64,000 bases of DNA from Pomphorhynchus laevis (Eukaryota; Acanthocephala; Palaeacanthocephala; Echinorhynchida; Pomphorhynchidae): the NCBI GenBank assembly GCA_012934845.2, contig WNNJ02003440.1, forward strand, positions 310,001 to 374,000, written 5' to 3'. Shown here one piece after another: positions 9,441 to 19,031 of the stretch. The stretch's first letter is position 1, and each line of letters begins with the position of its first letter. The notes below the pieces were generated by a model that saw only the letters and a program-made list of their open reading frames with translations, did not search any database and was not told the origin of the DNA. The translations under genes and the position numbers were made by a program.

Positions 9441-12010
9441 AAACGCAGTGGCTTACCACGGGATGAGCGTGGACTTCGCAAACTAGAAGATATTTACCGA
9501 ACGATTTCGAAACTGATCTTTCTCTTAAGTTTCACTGCTAAATCACTGTAACTTAAGGGTCCTTTTTGTGCTAGCGTCAATGCAATTGTTTTCACTAACA
9601 TGCTAGCTTCTTTGCCAAATCCTCCTGCTGTTGAACAGACTAATAGAACAAATAAACTGTTTTCAATTCTTCGCACTCTTTCACTGTACTTCGATTTTTT
9701 CCGGTTTTCGTTGTACTCGAAGGCCGATGAATTTATTGATGGATAGATAAAATTTCTCGTGTTTTAGCGGTAAGGCACTTAGCCACGATGAGGCACCAAG
9801 ATGTGCCGCATGTTTGATGGTGTTTTGTAGGGAGTGAGCTAGATCGGTTAGTATTTTTGATACACGATCTAGATGTGCTTGATTTCGGAATCGCGTAATT
9901 TCATGAAGTACTGTGTTTTGCTTTTCGCGTAGACTATCACCTAAAGAGTCTCACTCATAAGTCGATAGAAGCATTATTGATGATCTTTTCTCAATATGAG
10001 TGGTAAATAATTGGTTGGCGATCCCTATTCCTCCTAGCTTGAAAGGGGAGCAGAGTATATTCGATATTCCATTGGTTAGCTTAAATGTAGCAAATTTAGG
10101 GAGCAAGTTGGATTCTATGATATCTTCTAATTCATTCCATACTTTTTCAGTAATGTTGCATGAACGCATTATGTGAATCCACTTCGACTGAATTGAATTG
10201 ACCATTCCTGAATATGCAACGTGCGGATCATTTTTAGCTACTACGCACAATCTCTCGATTAGTGCTTTCCAGCCGGCAAGCAAATCGTAGATTGATTGCT
10301 CTTCATAATCATCAAAACCAATCGGTGAACCAAGGACGTTTATTCCAGTCGTTGTTGTATTGATGTTTGTGTCTGGCAGTTGATCATTATTTATAGGTAG
10401 ATGCGATAATATGTTTGATTTTTTTGCGTTTATAAAGTAGCCATACTTTAGGCCGTCTGCATGCAGAATATTCCACACTTTCTTTAACATATCAAGCGGT
10501 CCAGCAAAGTTGGCATCGTCGGCGTACCATATTTGTACAACAGAATGGGTTGCCGCTTTATTGTGTCGATCAACGGAAGTGAAGTCATAGCGAAACCTGC
10601 CATGGCAAAAGGGTCACCTTGTGTGAAACCCTCTGATGACAACATACTTTTTTCACCGATTGTAAGTACAGCCGAGCTAGAGTACATATTTTGAAGTGCA
10701 CATGACAGGGCAGGACATACAAAATTTATATTGTGTAGTGCAACTGCACGGTTTGTTAGGTTGAAAGCGTTCCTTGCATCAATAGTCATTAGACAATTTT
10801 CGGTTGATATATTTAGTTCTTTTTTGAGATTCGCGATAGCAAGTTCAAGTCCACCTCTTAGTAAAGCTCCCAATTGTGTAGTTCCTGCGACATCCTGTAT
10901 ATCATTGCGTGCGATGGTTAGAATCGTTTTGCTTATATCCGCCTGATGGTGTTGCATATTCCGATAGTGCGGATACCACCAGATTTCTTCTTCAAAGCAA
11001 CTAGACGACAAACGGTGAAAGGATCGAGGGAGCCCGATGGCACTTTTTCAGTAGCAACAAAAATGGCAAATTTGGCAATGACCTTGGCAAGTAAATTTGA
11101 TTGCTGTCCAAAATTGGTTAACATTTGAAACCATGCTCGAGAATCAAGCCCAGATGGTCCCGCCGATCCATTTATTCGTCTGCTTAATTTGATAATGGCG
11201 GCCTCGTCTAGTGCATAGAAACGACAATGATGATAGGTTTAGAATTCGGCAGCGGAGCTGATAAAAGAACATCAGGAGAAGCTGTTGATGCGTCAGGGTG
11301 TAAATCTTTTAGTAGAGGTAAAACAGAGATATCATTTATTGTGTCATCAGGACGGAGGTCACCTGAGTCATATTTGTCTTCTAATATCGAAGAACCGGCT
11401 TTGATACGGCCCTTGGTGGCAAGACTTTGATATTGTGTGATCCAATTCAATGACTTTGAGGGACGACGCAATGATATACTTGTTTGAAGATATTGGGCTT
11501 CTTCGAACAATGAGTCATAATCTTTTATTTTCCAGCTTGTTAGTCTGCGTTCCAAAGTTTTGCAGATTAAAGCAGTCTTTCTTGAGGGTATACGCTGCAA
11601 TAAACGTGGCGAGAAGACTGTAGCGGTTTGTAGCATATGTATTGTACTGTTGACGTCTTCAGCAGCCTTCAGGTAAAAAGAACTCATAATTCTAACAATC
11701 TAATTACTGGCATTACAGCGAGGTAGGTCAATCAAGTTAGGTTTCCAGTGAATGACAATGTTGTGAAGTTCGTAGATTATTTTCGGGCTATCAGGTTTCA
11801 CTTTTTCGAGTGAATTTCCGTCTCTCTGACCTTCAGTATCTTCTGCGGAAAGAAACTGAGTGCGGTTTGAACAATGTTGTCCCAGACAGTTGTAACACTT
11901 CTATCCTGCTCGAGCACATTTACATCCTTTACATCGTGCTGCCTGACCATTACAAGTGCAGCATAGGGGGCTACCTGTAGGCTTACCGCGAACCATTGAT
12001 CGGCTGTTGT
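9440..12010 (-). pseudogene. C-type RT retroelement, almost full coding length
   Basis: The minus strand reads from a possible start near 12000 (MVRGKPTGSPLCCTCNGQA) through a cysteine-rich zinc region (CKGCKCARAG, CYNCLGQHC), then 11687-11208, 11124-10484 and 10490-9951. Motifs in order: GPSGLDSRAWFQML (about 11140), CRLVALKKKSGGIRTIGIC, LMTIDARNAFNLTNRAV, EGFTQGDPFAMAGFAMT (the QGDP motif) and LGGIGIANQLFTTHIEK. After GASSWLSALPLKHEKFYLSI (about 9760) the cysteine cluster and nuclease core seen in the copy at 1-1030 are missing. The sequence resumes at KKSKYSERVRRIENSL, so an internal deletion has removed them. Several stops and frameshifts also occur. In life it would encode RT plus a DNA-nicking nuclease. 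Confidence 0.75.
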
Positions 12011-12244
12011 ATAATTTCGTTATTAGGATTTGTGTTTTTATATATTCGATTGTATTTATATTATATATTGTAATCACTTAATCGATTATTATAGCTTTGC
12101 TGTACCGGTGTTTGTAATTAGCTTTAATTGTATATTGTAATTAGTGTAAGTAGCTCCAATCGATTTGTATGTTATTTAGTGTATGTATACTAGATCTTAT
12201 AATTAGTGTAAGAGTTTTAATAACAAAGACTTTTTTAACGTGAA

Positions 12245-12300
12245 TTGACTAATGAATAACATACGATGCACCAGAATAAGGATTATAGGTAATTGGAAAT
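12245..12300 (+). repeat. terminal-repeat fragment of the Penelope-linked family
   Basis: The string gaattgactaatgaataaca is followed by ccagaataaggattatagg, the conserved opening of the dispersed terminal repeat also present at 13995, 41228, 46120, 46458 and 50540. The pseudoknot part is absent here. Confidence 0.6.
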
Positions 12301-12329
12301 GCTATAGGTAAAGTGTGTTTTTTGTACAT

Positions 12330-12400
12330 GCTACAAAAATATATATGATGCTCTATATATAATATATGATGCTCTATATATAATATATGATGCTCTTTTA
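12330..12400 (+). repeat. short tandem repeat, 25-bp units
   Basis: Three units of atatatgatgctctatataa type follow one another. Simple AT-rich array with no coding content. Confidence 0.7.
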
Positions 12401-13950
12401 TATATTTTATTACAAAATGAAATATATTTAATATATTAAATATATATGAAACATACAATTATAAATGTAAAAATACAATTGTAAATGCAATAGGTAATTT
12501 TGTTAATGTAACTATTAGTTATAAACTGTTAAACTGATAAAAATCTTAATCAGCTTAAAGAAAGAGCTGGGCTCGTGCTCGTGTCTTTACACGTATTTAA
12601 AATGAAATTCTGCTTATGTATGCTTTCCCAGTCAATATAATTGCGTATTATTACGTAAAACTTCATTCAATTCGTTACGAATGGCAGTAGATTTACTGTA
12701 TAAATTATTTATTGTAATTTTAAAAGTGTCTTTTTGAAGTGAGCTAATTATTGTGCTAATTTAATTGCTAAAGTATGAGATCAGTATTGAAAATAATAAA
12801 TTAATTAAAATTAATAAATTAAAATTGTCAAAATATAACATCATTATTTCTAGGTTGATACATTATCTAATGGATGATGTAAGTTTACAAACCTTACTCT
12901 ACAATTTTTGCCTTTCGTACATACTGTATATGTTCTAATCACACTGAACTCTACGTATAGCTAGTAATCTTACGTCAATTCAAATTTTAGATTAAAAATC
13001 ATATTTCTATGTAATGATATACGATACCTTATCTCGGTAAATGCGTCAACGTTTTAAATATAATTTTTATAGCTGTCAAAATATGACTTGAGTGCTAGCT
13101 GATCCCATTAGTTAACTGATCTGACTCGGTTAGTTGATTTAATTTTTAAGCTGAAATGTCCACTGTCAGAAATATTGAAACTATGTATTATTAGTGCGCC
13201 ATTATTGTCTGCTTATTTTAAATCTAGTCTGACGAATTTTTCCTTTTTTATTTATTATAAATTAACTTTAAAAAATGAAGAAGTTAGCATCCCAAGGTTC
13301 TTACACTTTAAAATGTAAACTAACTCACGTGATCACGGTTAAAACACATGGTAATGACAAATAGCTAGGTAGCGTAGCACGTAGAGTATAGGTCGTAGAT
13401 TTTTCTAGATCTTGTTTGAGCATGTGACCACCTTAAGCAGGGCAACTCTCTGTCAGGTGCTTCTGAATGGCTCGTTTAAGATTAGTCTGAATAAACTAAT
13501 GAGTTTATTTAGATAAAAAAATAAATGTGAGATTAAGGTGGTGATATTTAGAAAATTTTAAAAATTATGATTATCGCACTAAACTTTTGACCATACAGCT
13601 AATAGTCTAACTATATTTCATAAGCAATTGAGATTAATAGGACAGGATATTTAAAACTGTAAATTATTTATTTTAGAGCATATTGTTTAAGAAAATAAGA
13701 CAATATTAAATCAAAAACTATTAAAAAAAGAAGATTTTTGGATTAAAACGCTTAACTCTATGTACCCATTAGGATCGAATGACGTGGTACAATAAATTGA
13801 TAGAAGTAGTATAGAAAAACAAATCAAATCAGCAAACTGAGGATACGTATTTAATATAATTACAAAACAAAAAACATAATAATTAAATCAAAATTTAATA
13901 ATTTAATAATAAAACAAATAATTGTTTTAAGATTTTTTATAATTTAAATC
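12400..13950. other. AT-rich intergenic DNA
   Basis: No open frame with recognisable motifs. A possible decayed tRNA-derived SINE lies at about 13360-13450: ggtagcgtagcacgtagagt resembles a box A region and ttgtttgagcatgtgacc a weak box B. Support is thin. Confidence 0.35.
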
Positions 13951-14800
13951 AAGTTAAAATAAAAAATTGAATTTTAAAATAAAAGTCATTTTTATGAATT
14001 GACTAATAAATAACAGACGTTGTATCAGAATAAGGATTAAAGATCATCAGGAGAAACTGCTATGCTATCATGTTTCGGCCCCTAACACTTCTACCCAACA
14101 TAGCAGCAGGGCCAAATACCTGTTAAGGACGTATTTCCTCTGATTAAATTTAATTATATAGTATCTTAATCTAATACAAAGTATATTATTTATTATCTAT
14201 CCATAAAAATTAGCCACTTAAGAGTTTAAATTTATTCTTTGTATTATTGTGTTGATTTATATATTTTACTATTTTCAGCTTGATGTTATTTTTATAGTAA
14301 CCTAGTTTAAAATATGTATCTATTAAATTATTTAAATGATTTTGAAGAAAGCCAATATCATTACATATTGTTGCAATTCTTAAAATTTTATTATTTAATG
14401 TATTATATTTTATATTATATGGTATGCATGAATGCTCATGCAAAAATATGTTTCTTGTAAATTTAAATATGTCATCTTTACGATATAAATTAATAGTAGT
14501 TTTAGTTAATGTTAATTTAATGTTCATATCTAGATATACACCTTCTTTATCATTAATATTGGTTTTATTAAGAATGAGGTTACCTGTATAAATTTGTTCG
14601 CTTATTGAATAAAAATTATTGGAATTAATGATTTCATCATTAATATCATCACCAATATCATCAATAAATCGAAATATATATTTCTATATATAATTTTGAT
14701 TTATTAAAATATTTAAGGATTCATAGGCGTGATAGTTATTATAACAAATATATGTTTTTATATTCCTGAAATCTTTTTAAAATTCAACAATACATCGTTG
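13950..14800 (-). pseudogene. Penelope-like element: RT C-terminus plus terminal repeat
   Basis: The minus strand carries an RT C-terminal segment (14527-14210, 105 codons) with DDIFKFTRNIFLHEHSCIPY and ILRIATICNDIGFLQNHLNN. Decayed palm sequence extends upstream to about 14800. Downstream, in the RT sense, comes the conserved terminal repeat with interleaved stems (14057-14113) and the end motif antisense to gaattgactaataaataaca. The YINDI-type RT and its link to similar copies at 31818 and 60440 suggest a Penelope-like element; a full catalytic core is not preserved here. No nuclease domain is attached to this copy. Confidence 0.6.
14057..14113 (-). other. interleaved-stem (pseudoknot) motif, copy 1
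   Basis: On the plus strand ctgctatg (14057) pairs with catagcag (14099), and ggccc (14077) pairs with gggcc (14109). The second stem starts inside the first and closes outside it, so the two are interleaved rather than nested. Confidence 0.8.
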
Positions 14801-15111
14801 CATTTTTATGGATTATAAATATCGGTATATCAATAAATAAAGTTTTTAAAATCTCATTTTACTTTGCTTCTTCTTCTCCTGTAATTGAAAAGTAACGATG
14901 CAAATATTTTACATGCTTTTTGGTAAATAATATTCGTCATTTTAAGTTTCATTTCTGATTTAATAATGAAATATTCAACAAATTAGTGAGTATTTAATGA
15001 ATGTGTAAAATTGAATAAATATTTTGAAGAATAACGATAAACGCTATACACTACATTTATTATAAAATACATTCAAAATATATGTTACATAGTTTAGAAT
15101 TAAACTTGAAA
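14800..15111. other. AT-rich spacer with polyadenylation signal
   Basis: On the minus strand an aataaa at 15061-15056 lies about 50 bp past the stop of the candidate terminal exon. Otherwise nothing is recognised. Confidence 0.4.
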
Positions 15112-15186
15112 TCACATGGCGTTACACATTGCAATGTTGGCTATACATGGATTTATCAATTCTTCTATGTTTTCTTCTCTCATTAG
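15112..15186 (-). CDS. candidate terminal exon of an unknown host gene
   Basis: A strong acceptor (tttttgcttttag) at 15199-15187 on the minus strand opens a 24-codon frame, LMREENIEELINPCIANIAM then CNAM and TGA. An aataaa follows about 50 bp later. The arrangement fits a last exon, but no upstream exon was found with matching phase. A nearby short frame at about 15305-15355 (ISVEPPDDSR) could be unrelated. A second frame of the same exon is also open for about 20 codons. Function unknown; chance remains plausible. Confidence 0.3.
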   Translation of the reverse strand, partial: LMREENIEELINPCIANIAMCNAM

Positions 15187-15189
15187 CTA

Positions 15190-16126
15190 AAAGCAAAAAT
15201 ATTGAAACGGATATTACATGAAGAACATATCTATTGATGTTTTTAATAAAATCACGTTATGAAAATAAATAATACTAAATAAATGATGTTCCTTTTTGAA
15301 AGTTTTCGTCAACTATCGCGAATCGTCTGGTGGTTCCACTGATATTAAAAGAACATAGTTAAATGAGGGTTACACTACCAGCAATTATGCAATAATTGAG
15401 ATTTAGATAATCTCAATCATTCAATAATCTAATTTTATTGATATAATAATACCCATCAAAATTATAATTAAATTATAATAATTTATGATGTTATAATAAA
15501 TTTATTTAATTATTAATAATATATAGATTATTTGAACTATAAACATTATAATCTCATATATTAAACATTTTAAATTTTGACAATAACTTGGAATATAAAA
15601 GTATAATTAAATATTTTGTGATGCAATCTATGTCTGTTTTTAAAAGGAAATTTGAAACGTTTCAAATTTTTGAAGATGATAGTAGTTACTAGCAAAATAT
15701 CATAATTTATTGTCTTTTATTTAGCATTATTTTTAATTTATAAATAATTAAATATACGTATACACAGTTACCCGATCTGATTTATTCAATCTCAGTAACA
15801 AAAATGCCCACACTTTTTAATTTAAACAAGTTTAAATCTAAACCAAATTATTGAATTACAATTCATCACAAATACTAAGAAATTGTGAATTTACATTTTT
15901 GCAAATGCGAGGATACCAATCGGCACATTATCGATTCTGTGCAAAATCGGTAACAAGCTGTTTTCTCACTTTCGCTATTCATGCGAATATTAATTATTTA
16001 ATAAGTTAAGATAATTTCTAAATTGTTAGTTCGAGTATTAATTAATTATTAATTATTACTTAATTGTTAATTAATATCTCAATACGTGATTAATACCAGT
16101 CCGCGTGAATTTTGTTAGTCATTTTA
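15190..16126. other. AT-rich DNA with a 22-bp palindrome
   Basis: A perfect 22-bp palindrome, aaatttgaaac and its complement, lies at 15648-15669. No gene is recognised otherwise. Confidence 0.5.
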
Positions 16127-16476
16127 GCCGGACGCGGTAGAACAACCAATGCTAGATGCCGTTTCGTCATCACTATGACTCTTCGATGCAAGTTCTCTCT
16201 CACTGCTGGATGCAGAGGAAGACTAGCAGACGGCTCTATCAAAGAATCATGTGAATGATGCACTAGAAATCCTCTAGTGACATAATCATTGAGTGCTGAA
16301 CCAGCACTAGCGCTGCACCAAATAGGATCATTAGCGCATCATTTGTTAACTAGACAAATTATTCTTTGATATAGCCGTCTGCTAGTTTTCATCTGCATTC
16401 AGCAGTGGGAGTGAGCAGGCACTGAAGAATCATAGTGATGCGAAACGGCATCTAGTAGTGATCTTCCGCGTCTGGC
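16127..16476. mobile_element. 350-bp foldback MITE with about 150-bp inverted repeats
   Basis: The left arm begins gccggacgcgg and the right arm, reversed, begins gccagacgcgg. The match continues for about 150 bp, including tagatgccgtttcg, atcactatga, actgctg.atgcaga and actagcagacggct. The two arms leave a short central loop near 16250-16350. Both ends abut TA, which suggests a TA target duplication as in Tc1/mariner-type elements. No transposase is encoded, so it would depend on one in trans. Arm divergence is modest (roughly 10-15% by eye). Confidence 0.8.
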
Positions 16477-18050
16477 TATTAATCAATAATTTTAATATTA
16501 AGATTATTAGTGAGTATTTGTGTTATTTATTTTATAAGTTGACAACAAAGTATTTCAATAAAAAACATTGAACATTTGTTAACTAGACAAATTTGAAACA
16601 TTTATGAGAACATGTCAATTAATAATTTAAATCCAGCAATGGCTGAAAATTGCAACATATTTCTGACAACTTTAAAGACATTTTTAAAACTTATAATTTC
16701 AAAAACGATTTACAATTCTGTATTCGCAATATAATGCTCCACAGATAATACATACTTTATATCTATCCAACTTTGTCCTTTGTCCTTTTTCATTACTTTT
16801 TTGTTGCACACTTTTTTATGCTGCCATTCAAAACATGAGATTCTCAATCATATATTTCACTAGGGCGCAATTGTCGCTTAAAATTCAGACTTAATGTCAA
16901 AAATCAGGTTGCAATTGGAAAATGGACGATCATTTCTGAAGTAATTAGTAATTTCCTGAAGATGCTAATAGAAGTTAGCGAAATATCAAAACATTTCCTC
17001 TTTTCTTTGATCCAAATCCAATAATTCTTTAAGTCTGATAATAGTTAAAATTGTATATCACGAAACATTTCGATAAGAATTAAAAATGTTTGGCTTGCAG
17101 GCTCCAAGAAAATTCACAAAAGATCTGATTACGAAAAAGAAAATTGCCTTTCTAAAAAATTGTTAATAACGAGTCTATAAAGTGGGACAAAAGTAATAAC
17201 AAAAGTACATGCCAGAAGAGTTTATGGCATATACTTTGTATTTTGTAGAAGTTGCAAATACCATCAAAGGATCTCACCAAATGTTAATTCCAAGGATGTT
17301 AATTATTTGTACCCTTACGGCAGACAACGGGCATAGCAATAAACTATGTACATCGAAATAAAGAAACAAATCTAGAGTAACCGAGGATTCGATAAAGTCT
17401 TCTCGAAATTTGTATTTCTCAAATACCGTTTTATGGACAGGATAATCAACTCTACAGATAAAAGGATGGCGTATTAATGGATTACGTACTCAAATCCTTA
17501 TTTGCAAACTATTACATGGATAATATAGAAAGATCGATATTTTAAGAGCATTCTAAGCTGAAAACTAAATAGTATTTCTAGTTTTGGATAGTATTTTTAT
17601 TCCCACGGTAAATCTACTGGATAAATAAAAGCAAAATTTACTTAAATTTCATCTTGGAATATTACTATTGAAAATGAAATTTACGCTCCGCTATTTGTGA
17701 ATGTCGAAAGTTTTACAATCAGGCAGTAACTTGAAGTGTTGCCGTATAAAAGCCGAGTAGCAGCAGTGTTACCTCAAATACCAAAGTATATTCCCTCGAT
17801 ATTACAAAAGGATTGTGATTAAATTTTTTCTATATTAAGTCCTTCTATATTTCTCCTAGAAGAAAGGTTTATACCTTCAAAAGTTTGCCATTTATAAACA
17901 ATGGCTTGAACCTTATGATTGTTCACGAGATTGCCAATAATTTCATAGCAAATGATGCCCATAAATTCCATTGACACTGGCCAATAAAAGGGCAAGGTTG
18001 TTATTTTCTATGAAAACCTAATGACCAACAACTATAAGCAACGTAAAACG
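16477..18050. other. AT-rich DNA with short decayed open pieces
   Basis: Around 17210-17330 a plus-strand piece reads MPEEFMAYTLYFVEVANTIK, and around 17760 RVAAVLPQIPKYIPSILQ; both are broken by stops and no family was recognised. They may be remnants of an old transposon or pseudogene. Confidence 0.3.
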
Positions 18051-18059
18051 CAACTGTTC

Positions 18060-18900
18060 GTTATTACGAACAATTGAGAGTTATTATTAATGGATAACAC
18101 AAAGGTAATTATGCGTAATAACGAACAATCAGGCCTGCAGATAATGGAAGCATTGGCAATTAAAGAGCAAAAACCTTATTATTAAAAACCTCGTTATTAT
18201 TAGACTTCATTGTTAGTTATTACGCATCATCACCTTCCTGTTATCCCATTAAATTGGCTATATACCCAAACACTTGAAAAACGAATAAGATAACATACAT
18301 GTAACGGGGCAATTAAACAACACCTGATACTACGGTCTTAAATCATGCTGTCAATACTCAATGGATAGCACAAAAGTAATTATGCGTAATAACGAACAAT
18401 GAAGCCTGTAGATAATGGAAGCACTAGCAATTAAAGAGCAAAAACCTGAGATTAATAAAAGATGATTTCATCAAAACATTGAAGATTTTTTTATTGTATT
18501 TTACGTTTTATTACAAATTGCAGATGAACCCTGAAAATTTCACGAGTTTCAGGTCGAAAATTTGAATAAAATCTCTGTATTTACGGTATTAAAAATGACT
18601 TTACTTCTTCACTCAGCTCAAGCAAGGGGGTATGAATTCGTTTTCGCGAACAATTGAGAGTTATTTGCAATGGATAACACAAAGGTAATTATGCGTAATA
18701 ACGAACAATCAGGCATGCAGATAATGGAAGCATTGACAATTGAAGAGCAAAAACATGAGATTAATAAAAGATGGTTTCATCAAAACATTGAAGATTTTTT
18801 ATTGTATTTTACGTTTTATTACAAATTGCAGATGAACCCTGAAAATGACCAGGTCATTTTCAGGTTGAAAATTCGAAATAATCTTTATATTTCTGTGCAA
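18060..18900 (+). repeat. triplicated small-ORF repeat with one inverted piece
   Basis: A unit beginning aatggataacacaaaggtaa and continuing atgcgtaataacgaacaatc occurs at about 18090, 18358 and 18668 in the plus direction. Part of it occurs inverted at about 18192-18250. The second and third copies share about 190 bp, down to a hairpin near their ends. This is a local duplication cluster, perhaps of a small nonautonomous element. Confidence 0.75.
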
Positions 18901-18918
18901 AAAATTAAATCAATTTAA
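18670..18918 (+). CDS. 82-residue open frame in the triplicated repeat, unknown
   Basis: The only copy of the repeat whose frame stays open encodes MDNTKVIMRNNEQSGMQIME followed by ALTIEEQKHEINKRWFHQNI. It is a polar N-terminal half and an aromatic segment (DFLLYFTFYYKLQMN). The first copy shares the start but soon stops, and the second has stops. No domain recognised. Open length could be chance in AT-rich DNA, although substitutions between copies leave the first 20 residues nearly unchanged. Confidence 0.25.
   Translation: MDNTKVIMRNNEQSGMQIMEALTIEEQKHEINKRWFHQNIEDFLLYFTFYYKLQMNPENDQVIFRLKIRNNLYISVQKIKSI
18838..18864. other. 13-bp perfect inverted repeat
   Basis: Arms cctgaaaatgacc and ggtcattttcagg are separated by one base. 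The equivalent place in the sister copy (about 18528-18552) keeps a shorter cctgaaa/tttcagg stem. Confidence 0.8.
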
Positions 18919-18988
18919 AAATTATAGTTAATTGAATTAATAGACGTTAATCTTAATAAATGATAAGATATCGTAATAAATATAGACA

Positions 18989-18994
18989 TTTATT
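18989..18994 (-). promoter_or_regulatory. polyadenylation signal of the host gene
   Basis: aataaa on the minus strand, 11 bp past the TAA stop. This implies a very short 3' UTR. Confidence 0.5.
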
Positions 18995-19004
18995 GCAAGG
19001 ATTA

Positions 19005-19031
19005 TTAGGCATGCTTTGGTTTCAAAAACGT
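19005..19031 (-). CDS. host gene exon 5 (terminal)
   Basis: After acceptor ccattag, codes TFLKPKHA then TAA. It is short, so it rests on acceptor, phase and the nearby polyadenylation signal. Confidence 0.55.
   Translation of the reverse strand, partial: TFLKPKHA

Noticed and set aside
13360-13450. Functional tRNA gene
   Set aside because: Only weak box A and box B resemblance; no cloverleaf could be drawn.
14057-14113. Twister ribozyme (cctaac next to a GC stem)
   Set aside because: The conserved internal loops and the second pseudoknot sequences of twister are missing, and the enclosed segment is too short.
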